DNA of 64,000 nucleotides from Sphagnum compactum (GCA_965153455.1 OZ234495.1:16054875-16118874); one strand, 5' to 3'; shown: positions 10,415-21,260, numbered from the stretch's first letter. Notes: generated from the letters alone by a model not told the origin. A program made the numbers and translations.

Positions 10415-13234
10415 CTAGTCTAGGGCGGCTTGAGTGCCGATCGATCCCTGTGGTAGGAGGCGCCTCCAGGAGCTGTCTTCATTCCGTTCCCATTCGAGCT
10501 CTTGCGAGTTGGTGATAATGGTGGTGTTATGTATGGCCACATTGGAAGTCTGAGAACGCCCCAAATCTAGTGGAGTGAAACGCTTCTTCCGAGGCGCTTG
10601 GGGCGAGGTCTGTCGGCTGGCGGCCTTGTTTTTGTGAACTTGACATTCTTCCCCTCCCACTCCTTTCTTTGGAAGAAGGTTGTGGGCTGGGGTGACGAAT
10701 TCTATTTCGTTGTTCATGCTTGAGATTGATTTGACAGCTTTCCAGTGTAAGTGCTTTTTGTTCTGTATGCTGACGGGATTGGAGTCGATGGGGATGTGGG
10801 CAAGGATGGTACATTCAGATCCGCCCCTGTTTAGCTCCTCTTGCCAACTCCATTCGAGGCTAAGTTGGTCCTTCAACAGGAGTTTGTGCCGCAGAACGTT
10901 CTCCTCTAGCCCGATTGCTATGTGTTGGATCAGTTCGTCCATGGCTGGTTTGGAGGACCAATCCTCTCTCCCGTCCCCTGTGATTCTGATGCCAATTGGA
11001 AGGTTTGGGAGGGCTTGGTTTCTAGAATGTATTAATACCTCCTTTTGGGGGCCTTTTTCTCTTGTGAGTACTGGCCATACCCTGGCTCTACAGAGATCCA
11101 CATTGGTTGGGAGAGGGATTCCTAAAGAGGTAAAGAAGGATTGATGGAGTTCTGAATACGTCTGACCTCTTTTCCCCCCTGGGGCTATGCTTTCTGTGAA
11201 AGGGTGAGGAGATTGGATGCTATCTGGGCGTATTGTGTTTACCCTTTCCTTATTCTTTTTTTTCGCCTGGAATGTCCATCCTCCCTCTATTTCTTTTGGG
11301 ATTTTCCTAAGAAAATCGGAGCGCTCGTTTTCCCCATTTAACACTTCAAAAGGGTTTAGATCAGCCCATTTTCCTCGCGTCGAGTCATTCTTCTCACCCA
11401 AGAGATTGAAACTTAATTTGGCTTTGGAGGTGTTACTCCCATCCGTGCTCTCCACCAGAGTTGTGACTTTTGAAGGGATCACGTTTAGGTTACACTCTAC
11501 TTGATGAGTTAGGGAGGCTGACAACTCCCCCATTCCCTGATCTTTTCCAATTTTGGTGGGAGCATTTTGTCTTGTTTGAGCCCCTTCCATTTGAGAAGTT
11601 GATCCAGTTTCCCTAGATGAATACTTGCTCCAACTCCCCTGGCTCCTCCCGTTTCTGTGAGAGTGGGTGGTGAATTGGGTGGCGGATGTATCAGTAGGGC
11701 CTTGTGCTACCCTTTCACTCCACGTTGGGGGAGTGCTTGTGGGAGCACTCCCGTTCCAAATTGGGATTTTGGTCATTGTGCAAGTTCGGGCAAAATGCCC
11801 AAATCGACGACATTTCCGGCATTGATTTGGGAGGCCCGAGTATAGGATTCTTTGTGGTGTGGTATCCTTCGTGGTTGCCCCTTCTGCCATGGAAGGGATA
11901 CGAATGTATCCGGCAAGCTTGCTGATGTCATGGGTTTCCACCGTGATCATGGGGCCGGCGGGTCTTTTTATGTATGAATCCTCTAGTTCTATTTCTAGAA
12001 CTTCTCCAATTTTGCTGGCCATGATAGTGAGAGCTTTTGTGTTTCTGAATTGTTCGTGAAGATTTGGGAATTGGACCTTTATTGTGTGTGAGAGTAAGGT
12101 CTCAGCCCCTTGTGCACTGGCGTCAAAGTTTGGGATGTACCGGGAGAAGGTGAGGTTCAAACCGCTCCACTCCACCACTGTTATTTTCCTGGCAAACTTA
12201 GCCCCTTCTTCATCCGTGAAAAGAACCTCGAAGAAGCCCCTTGTTAATAAGGTGACTGATGTGTATGAGGCGGGCAAATGTAGTTTGAGGCAATCTTGAA
12301 GGGCTTTGATCGTGGGTCTACCACCCAGAGCTCTTTCGATCACCATTTTTCGTGCTTTGCGGATAGCACCTTCCTGCATTTTTAACACCATTTCCGGTGG
12401 AAAATCCGCCTCTAGCTCTAATTCATAGTCTACTGGCGATAATCCTTGGGGCTCTTCACTTGATGGTGGAGTGGATCCTGTCCCGTTGCCTGGAGGCGCG
12501 GTCATAGGAGGGGCGGATGGGCTTGATGCTGGAGTTGTTAGTTTCCTTTTTTGCATGAGCTTCGAGCTTGACGTTTTAGCTTTGACAGTTGAGTGGTCTT
12601 CTTGAGCCACCTGCCCTGTTGCAATCGCGTCCAAGTCCCCAAGACCAAATCCTGGTCCAACGCTTGTAGCTGAAAGATCTGCTATGCGTGTGGGGGAAGA
12701 GGTGAGGGGGGGCACCTGAATGAAATGGGTAGGATTTGAAGTCTCAGCCGCTTCCGCCACACCTTGTGTTGGCATGATAAGGGGATCGTGCGATTGTGGC
12801 GGTCGATGGACGTTCTCGTCGTTGTGACTGCCCTTACTCCCTGCTCGAGCTACGTCATCAGTTCTTGCGAAGAGCGGTTGCTGCGCTGAACCTCCGAGGG
12901 TCACCAAGACCGCTGGCGCTTTATTTCCATGATCTGGATTCTTCAGGGGCGGGCTTTCCGGTGAGGGAATGCACGTCCCGGATCGAGTAGCACGGTCATT
13001 CTGTAGCTGCGGTCCAAAAGATCGCTTGGTTAAAGCGCTTCCTTCTAAGCTGAGTAGAGGCAGAGGTACTTGAGTGCCGTCACCGCTAGGATTCAACAAT
13101 TTGTTTCTCAACCAACCGTTGCCTTGGCGCGTGATTCGTCCAGCCTTCCGGATTCTATCAGCGACAAGAGGATGCTCGTTTAGCTTTGAAATCTGCTGGG
13201 CCTTTAAATCCATAACCCAGCTCATTTTCACCAT
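10415..13234 (-). CDS. LINE ORF1 protein with DUF4283-like domain and CCHC zinc knuckle (intact)
   Basis: 939 codons, uninterrupted. Residues about 295-430 resemble the DUF4283 domain of plant L1 ORF1 proteins (FFEVLFTDEEGAKFA, then VEWSGLNLTF). A single zinc knuckle CRKCRRFGHFARTC (CX2CX4HX4C) spans residues 472-485, at 11780-11821. The rest is Ser/Thr/Pro-rich and polar, as expected for an RNA-binding nucleoprotein. The stop is 7 bp before the ORF2 ATG, in another frame, so ORF2 would need reinitiation or a similar mechanism. The ORF is intact while ORF2 is broken, so the protein could in principle still be made. Transcription cannot be judged from sequence. Confidence 0.88.
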   Translation of the reverse strand: MVKMSWVMDLKAQQISKLNEHPLVADRIRKAGRITRQGNGWLRNKLLNPSGDGTQVPLPLLSLEGSALTKRSFGPQLQNDRATRSGTCIPSPESPPLKNPDHGNKAPAVLVTLGGSAQQPLFARTDDVARAGSKGSHNDENVHRPPQSHDPLIMPTQGVAEAAETSNPTHFIQVPPLTSSPTRIADLSATSVGPGFGLGDLDAIATGQVAQEDHSTVKAKTSSSKLMQKRKLTTPASSPSAPPMTAPPGNGTGSTPPSSEEPQGLSPVDYELELEADFPPEMVLKMQEGAIRKARKMVIERALGGRPTIKALQDCLKLHLPASYTSVTLLTRGFFEVLFTDEEGAKFARKITVVEWSGLNLTFSRYIPNFDASAQGAETLLSHTIKVQFPNLHEQFRNTKALTIMASKIGEVLEIELEDSYIKRPAGPMITVETHDISKLAGYIRIPSMAEGATTKDTTPQRILYSGLPNQCRKCRRFGHFARTCTMTKIPIWNGSAPTSTPPTWSERVAQGPTDTSATQFTTHSHRNGRSQGSWSKYSSRETGSTSQMEGAQTRQNAPTKIGKDQGMGELSASLTHQVECNLNVIPSKVTTLVESTDGSNTSKAKLSFNLLGEKNDSTRGKWADLNPFEVLNGENERSDFLRKIPKEIEGGWTFQAKKKNKERVNTIRPDSIQSPHPFTESIAPGGKRGQTYSELHQSFFTSLGIPLPTNVDLCRARVWPVLTREKGPQKEVLIHSRNQALPNLPIGIRITGDGREDWSSKPAMDELIQHIAIGLEENVLRHKLLLKDQLSLEWSWQEELNRGGSECTILAHIPIDSNPVSIQNKKHLHWKAVKSISSMNNEIEFVTPAHNLLPKKGVGGEECQVHKNKAASRQTSPQAPRKKRFTPLDLGRSQTSNVAIHNTTIITNSQELEWERNEDSSWRRLLPQGSIGTQAALD

Positions 13235-13353
13235 CGAGAATTAGCAAGAAAAAATCTGGGCGCACCACAAATTCAACACATTACCAGCAATCCCTGAAGG
13301 ACATAGAAAAGAGAAAAATCAAAAACCTCCCAAGGCTTGCTTGCTGAGTTGCA

Positions 13354-13474
13354 GTGAAAAAAAAAAAACAACGCCCGCCTGCTCGCAACCAACGCCTGCC
13401 TGCCCGCCTGCCCGCAACCAACGCCCGCCTGCCCGCCTGCCCAAAACCAACGCCTGCCTGCCCCCCCCCCCCCG

Positions 13475-13504
<30 letters not shown>
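13354..13504 (+). repeat. GC-rich minisatellite ending in C13 and A30 runs
   Basis: CGCCTGCCTGCCCGCCTGCCC words alternating with CAACCAACGC make an imperfect array of roughly 35-40 bp units (13369-13460). It is bounded by A12 (13357-13368) and by C13 (13461-13473) plus A30 (13475-13504). On the LINE strand this is a GGCAGGCGGGC array upstream of ORF1, in the position of a 5' UTR. Such arrays can act in LINE promoters, but that is inference. Confidence 0.7.
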
Positions 13505-13505
<1 letters not shown>

Positions 13506-14010
13506 GCAGCGGCTATGGCGTTGTGCTCCCGTTACGCTCGCGTAGCTCTCGCTCTCGTCAGAGTAGTAGAGAGCAGAGTCTCCTGCTGCTGAGAGTCTCC
13601 GCAAGGTAAGAACTTTGGACCTCAGAAGACTAAGAAGATATATCTGTAGCCAGTACTCGAGTCCTGACTCCTGACACCCAAGTGTGAAGCGTGAAGAACC
13701 TTCAGAGCTTCATCACAGACTCTTCCACTTCCCTAGGAAATCTAGAAATACAAGCCATCCCCCCAGACTCCAGCACACACCTCAATGGCACACAGAAAAC
13801 TTCACAGCCACAAAATCCTTAAGAGAAACCCTGGCAGGTGCTCTGCCCTTCAGAGAAGCCACAAATTCCTCCGTACATCACATCCTTTCTCGCCTAGGGC
13901 TCTGAGAGAGAGAGAGTCATCCCATTATGTGTCTTCCGGACGAATCCAGAGGGGGAGGTGCCAAGGTCACAGAGAGATTTGTGCTAGAGGGAGGACATAA
14001 CAAGGCACAA
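13505..14010 (+). other. GC-richer stretch with a possible splice donor; identity unclear
   Basis: More balanced base composition than its surroundings. CGCAAGGTAAGAAC at about 13601 looks like a strong plant 5' splice site, so this could be a host 5' UTR exon on the plus strand. It could equally be the far 5' UTR of the LINE on the minus strand. No protein family is recognisable. A short GA run sits at 13904-13916. Confidence 0.3.
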
Positions 14011-14011
14011 A

Positions 14012-14350
14012 ATAATAGGTAGGTACATAAGCGGTACCTAGGTAGATCGGTAAAAAGGTAGGTAGATAAGTAAGTTGTTAGGTACAGAGATAGGTAGGTA
14101 AGTGAGTTGGTACCTAGGTAGATAGGTAAGGAGGTAGGTAGGTAAGTAAATAGGGTAGGAAATAGGTAGGTAAGTGAGTTGGTACCTAGGTAGATAGGTA
14201 AGGAGGTAGGTAGGTAAGTAAATAGGGTAAGAATAGGTAGGTAAGTGAGTTGATACCTAGGTAGATAGGTAAGGAGGTAGGTAGGTAAGTAAATAGGGTA
14301 AGAAATAGGTACGTAAGTGAGTAGGTACCTAGGTAGATAGGTAGGTAGGG
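14012..14350 (+). repeat. 71-72 bp tandem repeat built from GGTA words
   Basis: Nested repeat: the unit begins TAGGTAGGTAAGTGAGTTGG and contains TACCTAGGTAGATAGG. Units start near 14091, 14163, 14234 and 14306, giving periods of 72, 71 and 72 bp. A partial unit precedes them. Units differ at only a few bases, so the array is young. The long minus-strand ORF across it merely translates the repeat. Confidence 0.9.
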
Positions 14351-14744
14351 ACAACACTAAAGATAATAGGTAACCTGAGTGCAACAATTTTGGCCCATCA
14401 AAAGTTAGACTACCCCATGTACATGGCTGATCATCCACACGGAGATTTTAGCCATGTTTGGCTATAGGCTAACTTTTAAAGTAAAATTTGATTAAAATCC
14501 TTTTATGTCCCAGCTACTTGCTTGAACAATGTGTAGAAATATGGCAATTTGAAAAAACATTTTAATCAACTGGGGGATATTTGACAGAATGTTATTTTTT
14601 TGAAAAAAACCAAATGGAAAAAAAAATGCTTACAAAAAAGTTGTTTGTATGCTTTTTTTCAAAAGTGTCCATTTTTAAAAAAAAAATTTGCTTTATAATA
14701 TCTGGTGGGTATCTACCAATGTTGTGAGAGTATTTGGTTTTCAG

Positions 14745-14906
14745 TGTTAAAATCAAGGGTTTTAGTGTGGGATTTTTGTGACTTAAACTTGAGCTCACAT
14801 CTTTGTATGGTGAAATATTTTTGTATGGTGAAATATTTGAGTTTCCATAATTCTTCTTTTGCCATAAGATACTTTTTAATGTAAGTGACAAGGCCATAAT
14901 GTGACA
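14745..14906 (-). repeat. LTR-like dispersed repeat, copy A (truncated)
   Basis: Minus-strand copy starting TGTCACATTATGGCCTTG at 14906. The following core, ACATTAAAAAGTATCTTATG and then GGCAAAAGAAGAATTATGG, closely matches the copies at 26.6 and 36.9 kb. An 18-bp block (TATGGTGAAATATTTTTG-like) is tandemly doubled. TG...CA-type LTR identity is inferred from copy C. Confidence 0.55.
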
Positions 14907-15435
14907 CCCCCCCTTGTTTTAATTAGTTCCTGACCTTCATACCAATGTTGGGCGAGTATCATAATTTTATGATACCCACCACGTTCGATTTTCACAAAAT
15001 ATGGTACCTATCGGATATGGTTCTCCCCAAAAATATTTAATTTTTACACCATGTAAGGGTATCAACATTTGTTTTCAAAAAATTTAAACCGGTTTTTGTA
15101 ATGTCAGTTCTCTGAAATCTGATAATAGTTAGTTCTCCTTTGTTGGTTTTCACAAACCGGGTATTTACTTTTTTTTAAATTAGAAATAATTTTTTAAAAA
15201 TTAAAATTATATAATTATTGGTTTGATTTCTTTTTCAACAATGAAGACATCATAAACAATGCTAGAAAAAAAATTCTAAAATAATCACCAATTTATTTAT
15301 TAAACTTCTACACTTCAGCAATTTCATCCTTTCCAAATTCTCCTTCAAACTTTTTTAACGCCTCTTTTAAGTCCATATTCCTTTTAAGGAATTCTAATAA
15401 ATTAGATGGAGGCATCCCATTCTAGGATCATTAGG

Positions 15436-17300
15436 CTAATTCTTGTTGACAAAAATCAACTTTTTAAAAAAAATTGTTTGCAAACAACATCTCTTAAGAT
15501 TAGTAAGAATTCCAACTAAAGAAAAAATCCTTTTTGTTTCTATTTGTGATTCAACAATCCCCAAAATCTGTCCAGCTAAAAATCCAACTATGGGAAACCT
15601 TGCCTCATATTTCTGCCACCATTGAAAAGGAAATTTGATGTCCTTAACATCCAATTGATACCTCCTAAAAATCAAAAGCTCCCTCTTGACAAGTTCTTCT
15701 ATTGGTTCACTTATGCTTGCAATCTACTCAAATATATATCCAAATTGCAATCTTGATCAAAAAGATTTTGGTCAGCAAAATTCGTCTTTGATCTCACTAA
15801 AGGATGCAAAAGTTCATGACATTTGACCAACATAGGATATAAGGATTTTTTATCGTATTCTTAAATAAGAGCAACACCTTGCTCCCTTCCAACAAATGAA
15901 GATATTATATGAAGGTTCTTATACCTAGGGTCCAGCATCAAAGAAATCATATTATGGGTTTTCCTCTTATCATAAACTTTTAAGAATGAGAAGGAAAAAT
16001 CCAACACATTGATAACCTCCCTTTTAATGTTAGAAGCCAACAAAGATAACTCATCATTAACAATTGAATCATCATCCATTAGGCTTTCAAATGAAGGCAG
16101 AACTTGATTTTCTTCCCTAAGTTTCAAACTCATGGAAATGGCAGAATGTAAATCATCACCAAAAAGCTAATGTGATTAATTAAGAACACATGTAGAAACA
16201 ATTGGCGAAAGATAATCAACAATATTTTGAAAAATTTGCCATGTTAGAGGTGGAGGCATTTGACCAATGACTGTCACAGCACTCTATTTGCTATAACAAA
16301 GCACAATGGCAAATTGAAATTATAAAGCTTCTTGAAACGTAATGATTTTACTAGCAAACCTGTAAAGAAATAGTAACAACTTGATTAGTTATCCTATTAA
16401 ATTTTAAACCACAAAAACTCTAAAGAGTTGAAACAACGAATTTGAAAAAACTACTTTGTTTTGATTAGAATGTTTAATATTTTGGGTCAAATTCCAGTTT
16501 CAAGACAAAAAATTTTCCATTCCTGTCTGCCCTTCCCAAACATCTTAGGCCAAATGATGCATTTTTGTAAATTTATTTGGGCAGACTTGATAGAAACATA
16601 TTTGGAAAAAATTCATATTTTTTCCTCTGTAGTGCCATATTGACATGCTTTAGAAAACACATGTCCAAAACAAGTACCCTGAAAGCTCTCTTCTATCCCA
16701 AGAGATTTTCAATTTACAATGACTTCAACACACTAGTCATTGCATTGAAATTAAATCCTTCATCTTTGACATAAGCAATAATCTTTTTCCTTAAACCATA
16801 CTTGTCCAACAATTATATCAAACTTTTGGCTAAGGCTTGCCCTATTGTTTTTGTTGCTTTAAATAAACCAATAATCACATGTGTGGGCTACCAATCACTA
16901 TTTCAAAAATTTATCACCAATGTGAACACTTCATACATCCAAAGGTCGAAGCTCGTTGTTGTAGATTAACATTTGCCTATGCAGGAAGAACGTATAATTC
17001 ATTTGTCTTCTCCATTAATCCTAGCAATATGTCTTGTGAAAACTGCCTTTTGGAAGGGAAGTTTAATTTTGGACAAAGATGAATAATTAAATGTTTGAGC
17101 CACATATTCTTCACAAATTGGATAGGTAAATTGTTCTTGACAATTAACAGACTACGATCCTCCAAAAATTCTTTCTATGAAACATCCTCTTTTTGAAGGT
17201 ATCTTTGATAGAAAAAAATTTGAAGGATACCCCTCCATATGGATTTGTTCTTCTTTGATGGTTGTCTTTCTTTAATCCTTTTCAAAAGACTGTTCACAAT
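15436..17300 (-). pseudogene. hAT-superfamily transposase pseudogene
   Basis: Decayed coding sequence on the minus strand. From the N-terminal side: 17290-16977 has IVKNNLPIQFVKNMWLKH and RQFSQDILLGLMEKT. About 16890-16650 has IIGLFKATKTIGQALAKSL and AYVKDEGFNFNAMT, with two in-frame stops. About 16350-16140 has QMPPPLTWQIFQNIVDYLS. 16133-15861 has HNMISLMLDPRYKNL and FVGREQG, then a stop. 15675-15520 carries the hAT dimerisation region WWQKYEARFPIVGFLAGQIL and RIFSLVGILTNLKRC. At least four stops and one frameshift (between 15720 and 15675) break it. hAT transposases cut and paste elements with 8-bp target duplications. I could not fix this element's ends. Confidence 0.85.
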
Positions 17301-17786
17301 GACTATCTTTTTATCCATTAGGGTTTCATTGAAAAGCATTCACCCACTTTCATCCTATAGTGCCATTTGAAACTATATGAAAACAGAAATGAACATGACA
17401 TGTTCTACAAGATGGAAAGGAAAATTGGCAAGAGGATAAAATGATGAAAAAACAAAGGTCAAGAAAAAACAAAGGTGAAAAATGAAGAGGAAAGGGGATG
17501 ATAATGTAAGTCATAAAAAGAAAAATTGTTGTTTGCAATCAATTTTTGTAATTGCGTTTTAGTTGCAAATGACAAAATAGTTACAAATGACAGTTTTTAA
17601 TTACAAAAATTAGTTACAAACGACAATCCTTATTAAAACAGAATTCAAGATAAGGGTTGGAGAAATTATAGGAGAACAAACCTTCGAGCTTCTTTGAATG
17701 AAGTTAGCATCTGTTCTTTATTTTCCAAAAGGGTGCACACAAGCTGAAGGAACATAAGCTTGATGCAGCATATAAGTCCTCAAAGT

Positions 17787-17900
17787 CTCACCCTAGAATT
17801 TCATTAGCTTTGGCAAAGAGAATAGCTACAGCAGGTACTATCCCACCCTAGAATTTCATTAGCTTTGGCAGAGAGAGTAGCTGCAGCAGGTACTGCATGA
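17787..17900 (-). repeat. 55-bp tandem duplication inside an exon-like stretch
   Basis: CCCTAGAATTTCATTAGCTT plus about 35 following bases occurs at 17791 and again at 17846, with a few substitutions. On the minus strand the second copy reads KDAHAVPAAATLSAKANEIL after a CTGCAG acceptor-like site at about 17935. The 55-bp step is not a multiple of three, so the duplication breaks that frame. The family is not recognised. Confidence 0.55.
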
Positions 17901-18068
17901 GCATCCTTCCCCATACTAGTAGCTTGCACACCCTGCAGTAGCAACACAATCTAACACCGTTGTTAGCACCTCTAATTGCTATTGTGTTCCTTGTGGTCCA
18001 TTTGTGTATGTTTCTTTTTCTGGTAAGCTTCATGCAATACAGTGAGCACTCTTATTCTGGATTCAAAA

Positions 18069-18344
18069 TTAATTTGTTGCACTTTTGCCATCATCATTCT
18101 TGGACAATGTGGGGGGGATGCTTCTGAGATGGAAAATGCTCATGGTTGAATGCACCCGAAAGATGTAGCCATTCTTTTCTCTCTGGCTTGGTTCTGGGAT
18201 CCCATGCCCAATTGCAAAGAAATCATGCCTCACATTGTTACCTGTTGATGAGTCATAGAACAACACAAACAAAGGTTTGCCCACTGTAGCTTGTTTACCT
18301 GACCTGGAAACTGGAATGCTTGAGGGTTTGTAATTGGAGAACAA
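18069..18344 (-). other. Exon-like ORF, unknown product
   Basis: 91 codons of balanced composition in AT-rich surroundings, including GKPLFVLFYDSSTGNNVRHD and YIFRVHSTMSIFHL. A TTCCAG acceptor lies inside the ORF, 5' to the GKPLFV segment, and an ACAGGTAAC donor-like site occurs within it. It may belong with the exon-like ORFs at 17.8 and 20.8-21.3 kb on the same strand. I do not recognise the family and cannot tell a gene from a decayed fragment. Confidence 0.3.
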
Positions 18345-20270
18345 TGTTCACCACACCAATCCTGTTCATAGGAAGACCCTAATGCACCTTCTTATGACAT
18401 AATATATTACAAAATTTTCAAGCTTCTTTTGTTTACACATCTGTTGAGGATTTGAACTTTTTGTTTTGTTTAATAATTATCTTCATATAAATTTTGATGT
18501 TCTCAAAATTTATTTATCTTGCTAGTTTTATCATAATTCATGTCCTTGACACAAGTAGCCGAGTCAAAGCTTTTTCACAAATTGATTTATTTTCATTTAT
18601 TGGGTTTTCTAACTAATGTTGGTAGTACTACTTTGATTTCAATTGTCAACTTTTGTTAGTAGGAGGAGGTCATTAGCCCATAGTTTGAAATTAAAAAAGA
18701 AGAAGATATTGGCTTTAGTTGTGGACTTGTGATTGGTAAGTAAATGATTTATTAAATGTTAGGTCATGGCAGTCACAAAAGTTGATTGCTTTTGAATGTT
18801 ATCAATTTTGTGATCCTTTGATATTTGAATGTGTGTGTTGCTTTTGTGTTCGTGTTTTCCACATTATGTGGAGGTTTGTGATGGCATTCAAAATAGGGGA
18901 TGTTGATATGCATAGGATGGTTCGATTGTCAGTGTTGAAAAAAGGTGTGGGGACCTTTAGTGGTCGTTTTAGATCGATATCAACCTAGTTGCAGTGGTGT
19001 GAGGATTAGAATTGTTGCATATTGATTAGTGGGCAAGAGAGCTTGTTTATCAATTGTTTTATTGAGGTCTATGATGTTAACATCATAAATGATTTTGAAA
19101 ATGTAACATCTTCATCGAGAAAGTTACACAAGCTAGTAACATTGCTACATCATTGCATACCAATGTGATCAAATTTTGTTTGTAATAGATAGTTCAATAT
19201 GCATGAAATTATTTAAATAATGATCCTTTTGACCACATTTCAGAAGGAAGTAATTTTGTGATGAACGAAGTGTTCCGTTTTCATTTTGCTACAAAGCTTT
19301 GCATTTGAATGTTGTTTCTTTTCACCTTTAATGCAATACATCTTTTTGAGGGTCCTTTGGGTTTTGTGTCGGATATGGTGTGAAGATTGGGAAGTAAGGA
19401 AGTTGCATTTTGGTTTTATATATCAAAGTGATGATCAATTCATTTACACGTAAAGATGATGTTGCCACTAGTTTGGGTATACTTTGAGAGTTAGTGAATG
19501 TTCTTCAACAAACACAAGACTTTGTCAACATGAAGGTAGATGGTGAATAGTTATGTTGAACTCATTTTTTGTATAAGAGCAAGTTTGAAAAAAAACATTA
19601 CATATGATTAAATGCATATTGTTGGAAAAGGGAATGCATTGAGTTATTTATCATGACATTGAAAACTGATAAATGGGTTTGATGTGCATGTGAGAAAAAT
19701 GAGACACATTGCTTGAAGCTTTTACATCATGCACCACGATTAGGCAACACATTAACTAACTATTAGTGAAGAGGAAGGAGAATAGAGACATGTCCTTTGG
19801 GCATTCTAGGATTTAACTAAAAAGTTTGATAACAGTGCATCATTATGTGGTGACATTGTGTTGCAAATCACAATTGTGGGAAGTCAATCTTGATGTTGCA
19901 TAAGGTGATATAACATTGCACATTGTCCATAGCAGATTCTACATGTGGTAGTGAAAAGTTGGACATGCTCTAGCAATGAAGGATACCCTTGGGGAAAGTT
20001 TGAGTAATTCCAAACTTCATGACTCTACTTCACATCACAACTTGTGTAGTATAAATCCATGTGTAAGGGAGGTTAAGAATTGCTTGCTTGTTCCATAAAT
20101 GGGATATATATGGATCCCTAATTTCATTGATGTGAAAACTAACTATTTTTATTTCTTTTTGCTTATCATTAAAGACATCATTATTAGCATGCCAAATCTG
20201 AGCGTCCATGACTAAGACATTTTACAATTATATTTCAATTTTAATCATGTGTCCATGCACACCATCTGAT
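18345..20270. other. Intergenic or intron-like, nothing recognised
   Basis: AT-rich sequence with no convincing coding stretch, repeat array or structural RNA. Confidence 0.5.
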
Positions 20271-20325
20271 TGTGAGGGGTTATGATGAGGGTGTTTGGGG
20301 AAGAAGCAGGTTTGGTCAACAAGAG

Positions 20326-20530
20326 TGGGGCTGGTTAATCAGGTTGAATTGTTACTTGGTCAAAAGGCTTCAAAATGAGCAAACTCTATATGCTCATGGG
20401 TGTTGCAGATTGAGCTGCAATTATGGAGGGGGCTGGTTAATGAGGCTGGATTGTTGTTGGGTCAAGGCCTCAAAATGAACGAACCCTATGGTCATAGGCA
20501 TCACATATTGAGCCACATTCTTGCTATCAT
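20326..20530 (+). repeat. Two-copy imperfect tandem repeat, about 102 bp
   Basis: GGGGCTGGTTAATCAGGTTG begins near 20327 and a diverged copy begins near 20429. Both continue with TGGGTCAA..CTTCAAAATGA-type sequence and a CATATTGAGC-type end. Confidence 0.6.
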
Positions 20531-20814
20531 TTAGTGCCCGCCCATGTGACATACCCTTCCTCAACGTAGAAATCTGACATACTCTGAATTTCTGCTACTT
20601 GGGGGCTACCTAATAGATGCCCATTGCCTCATGGGCTAAGAGGAAGATTATGTTTTATAAGGTACTTGCATGTATACAAAAGAAAGATTAGGTCAAGTTT
20701 TTATGTTCACTTGAACTATTTCTGTATACCTCCACCCATAATGAGTGTTCATTTGAGCTTACTGTAGCCTTTTTGAGATTTGTCACTCAGGTTGCAATTT
20801 AAGTGATGCAAAAA

Positions 20815-21260
20815 TCAAGTTGAATGTGTTAAAGAGGGTGATGGCAGACCATGGGTTGAAGCAAAATTGACATCTTCTTCCAATTCTTCCTCATCATCCG
20901 GCCTGAGCTCCAATCTCACAACTACCTTGTACCCAGTTGGACACTGCCTGACTGATGTGTATAGACCACGGACAATCAAAGAGCTGATAAAGAGACACAC
21001 CAAAGCTCAACAAAGAAGCTGTCACAACTTGCTCCTACACTGGGGAGAGTTTTTCCTGCCCCAGACGAAGCTCTGATGCAACCCAAGGGTCTGGAACTTA
21101 CACTGATTTTGCTAGTTATCATCACAAATGAAACACAAGGGGTGGTGGGAAGTTCCAAATTCAAGAGCCTTTTTTGCACACCTTCTAGAGACACATGAAA
21201 CATGCCCTTACTGTTAGGCAACACACATTGTAAGCTTGCGGAATTCAAACTCTGGAGCAA
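20815..21260 (-). other. Exon-like ORFs, unknown product
   Basis: Two overlapping minus-strand frames. The downstream one (21003-20815) reads CPTGYKVVVRLELRPDDEEE followed by LEEDVNFASTHGL and could be a last exon. The upstream one (21260-20976) is less convincing. Acidic and polar, no family recognised. It could be part of a minus-strand gene with the 17.8-18.3 kb pieces, downstream of the DUF1677 gene. Confidence 0.25.

Larger units (their letters stand above)
5875..13512 (-). mobile_element. L1-type LINE retrotransposon, near full length
   Basis: Minus strand. Order 5' to 3': GC-rich leader, ORF1 (DUF4283-like domain plus CCHC knuckle), a 7-bp gap, then ORF2 (apurinic endonuclease, reverse transcriptase, zf-RVT). 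This is the plant L1 layout. The 3' UTR after ORF2 is about 180 bp and ends at a (TC)n run with no poly-A. The 5' boundary is uncertain: about 13.5 kb at the A30/C13 tract, or as far as the short GA run at 13904-13916. If both GA runs derive from the target, the element is about 8.0 kb. ORF2 has three nonsense codons and no frameshift, so insertion is fairly recent in sequence terms, but the copy cannot act alone. Confidence 0.9.

Noticed and set aside
13475-13504. A30 run as a poly-A tail of the LINE
   Set aside because: It lies on the 5' side of the minus-strand LINE and in the wrong orientation; the 3' end is at about 5875.
13917-14438. 173-codon minus-strand ORF rich in TYLPTYLL repeats
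   Set aside because: It is the translation of the GGTA tandem array; every frame of such an array tends to stay open.
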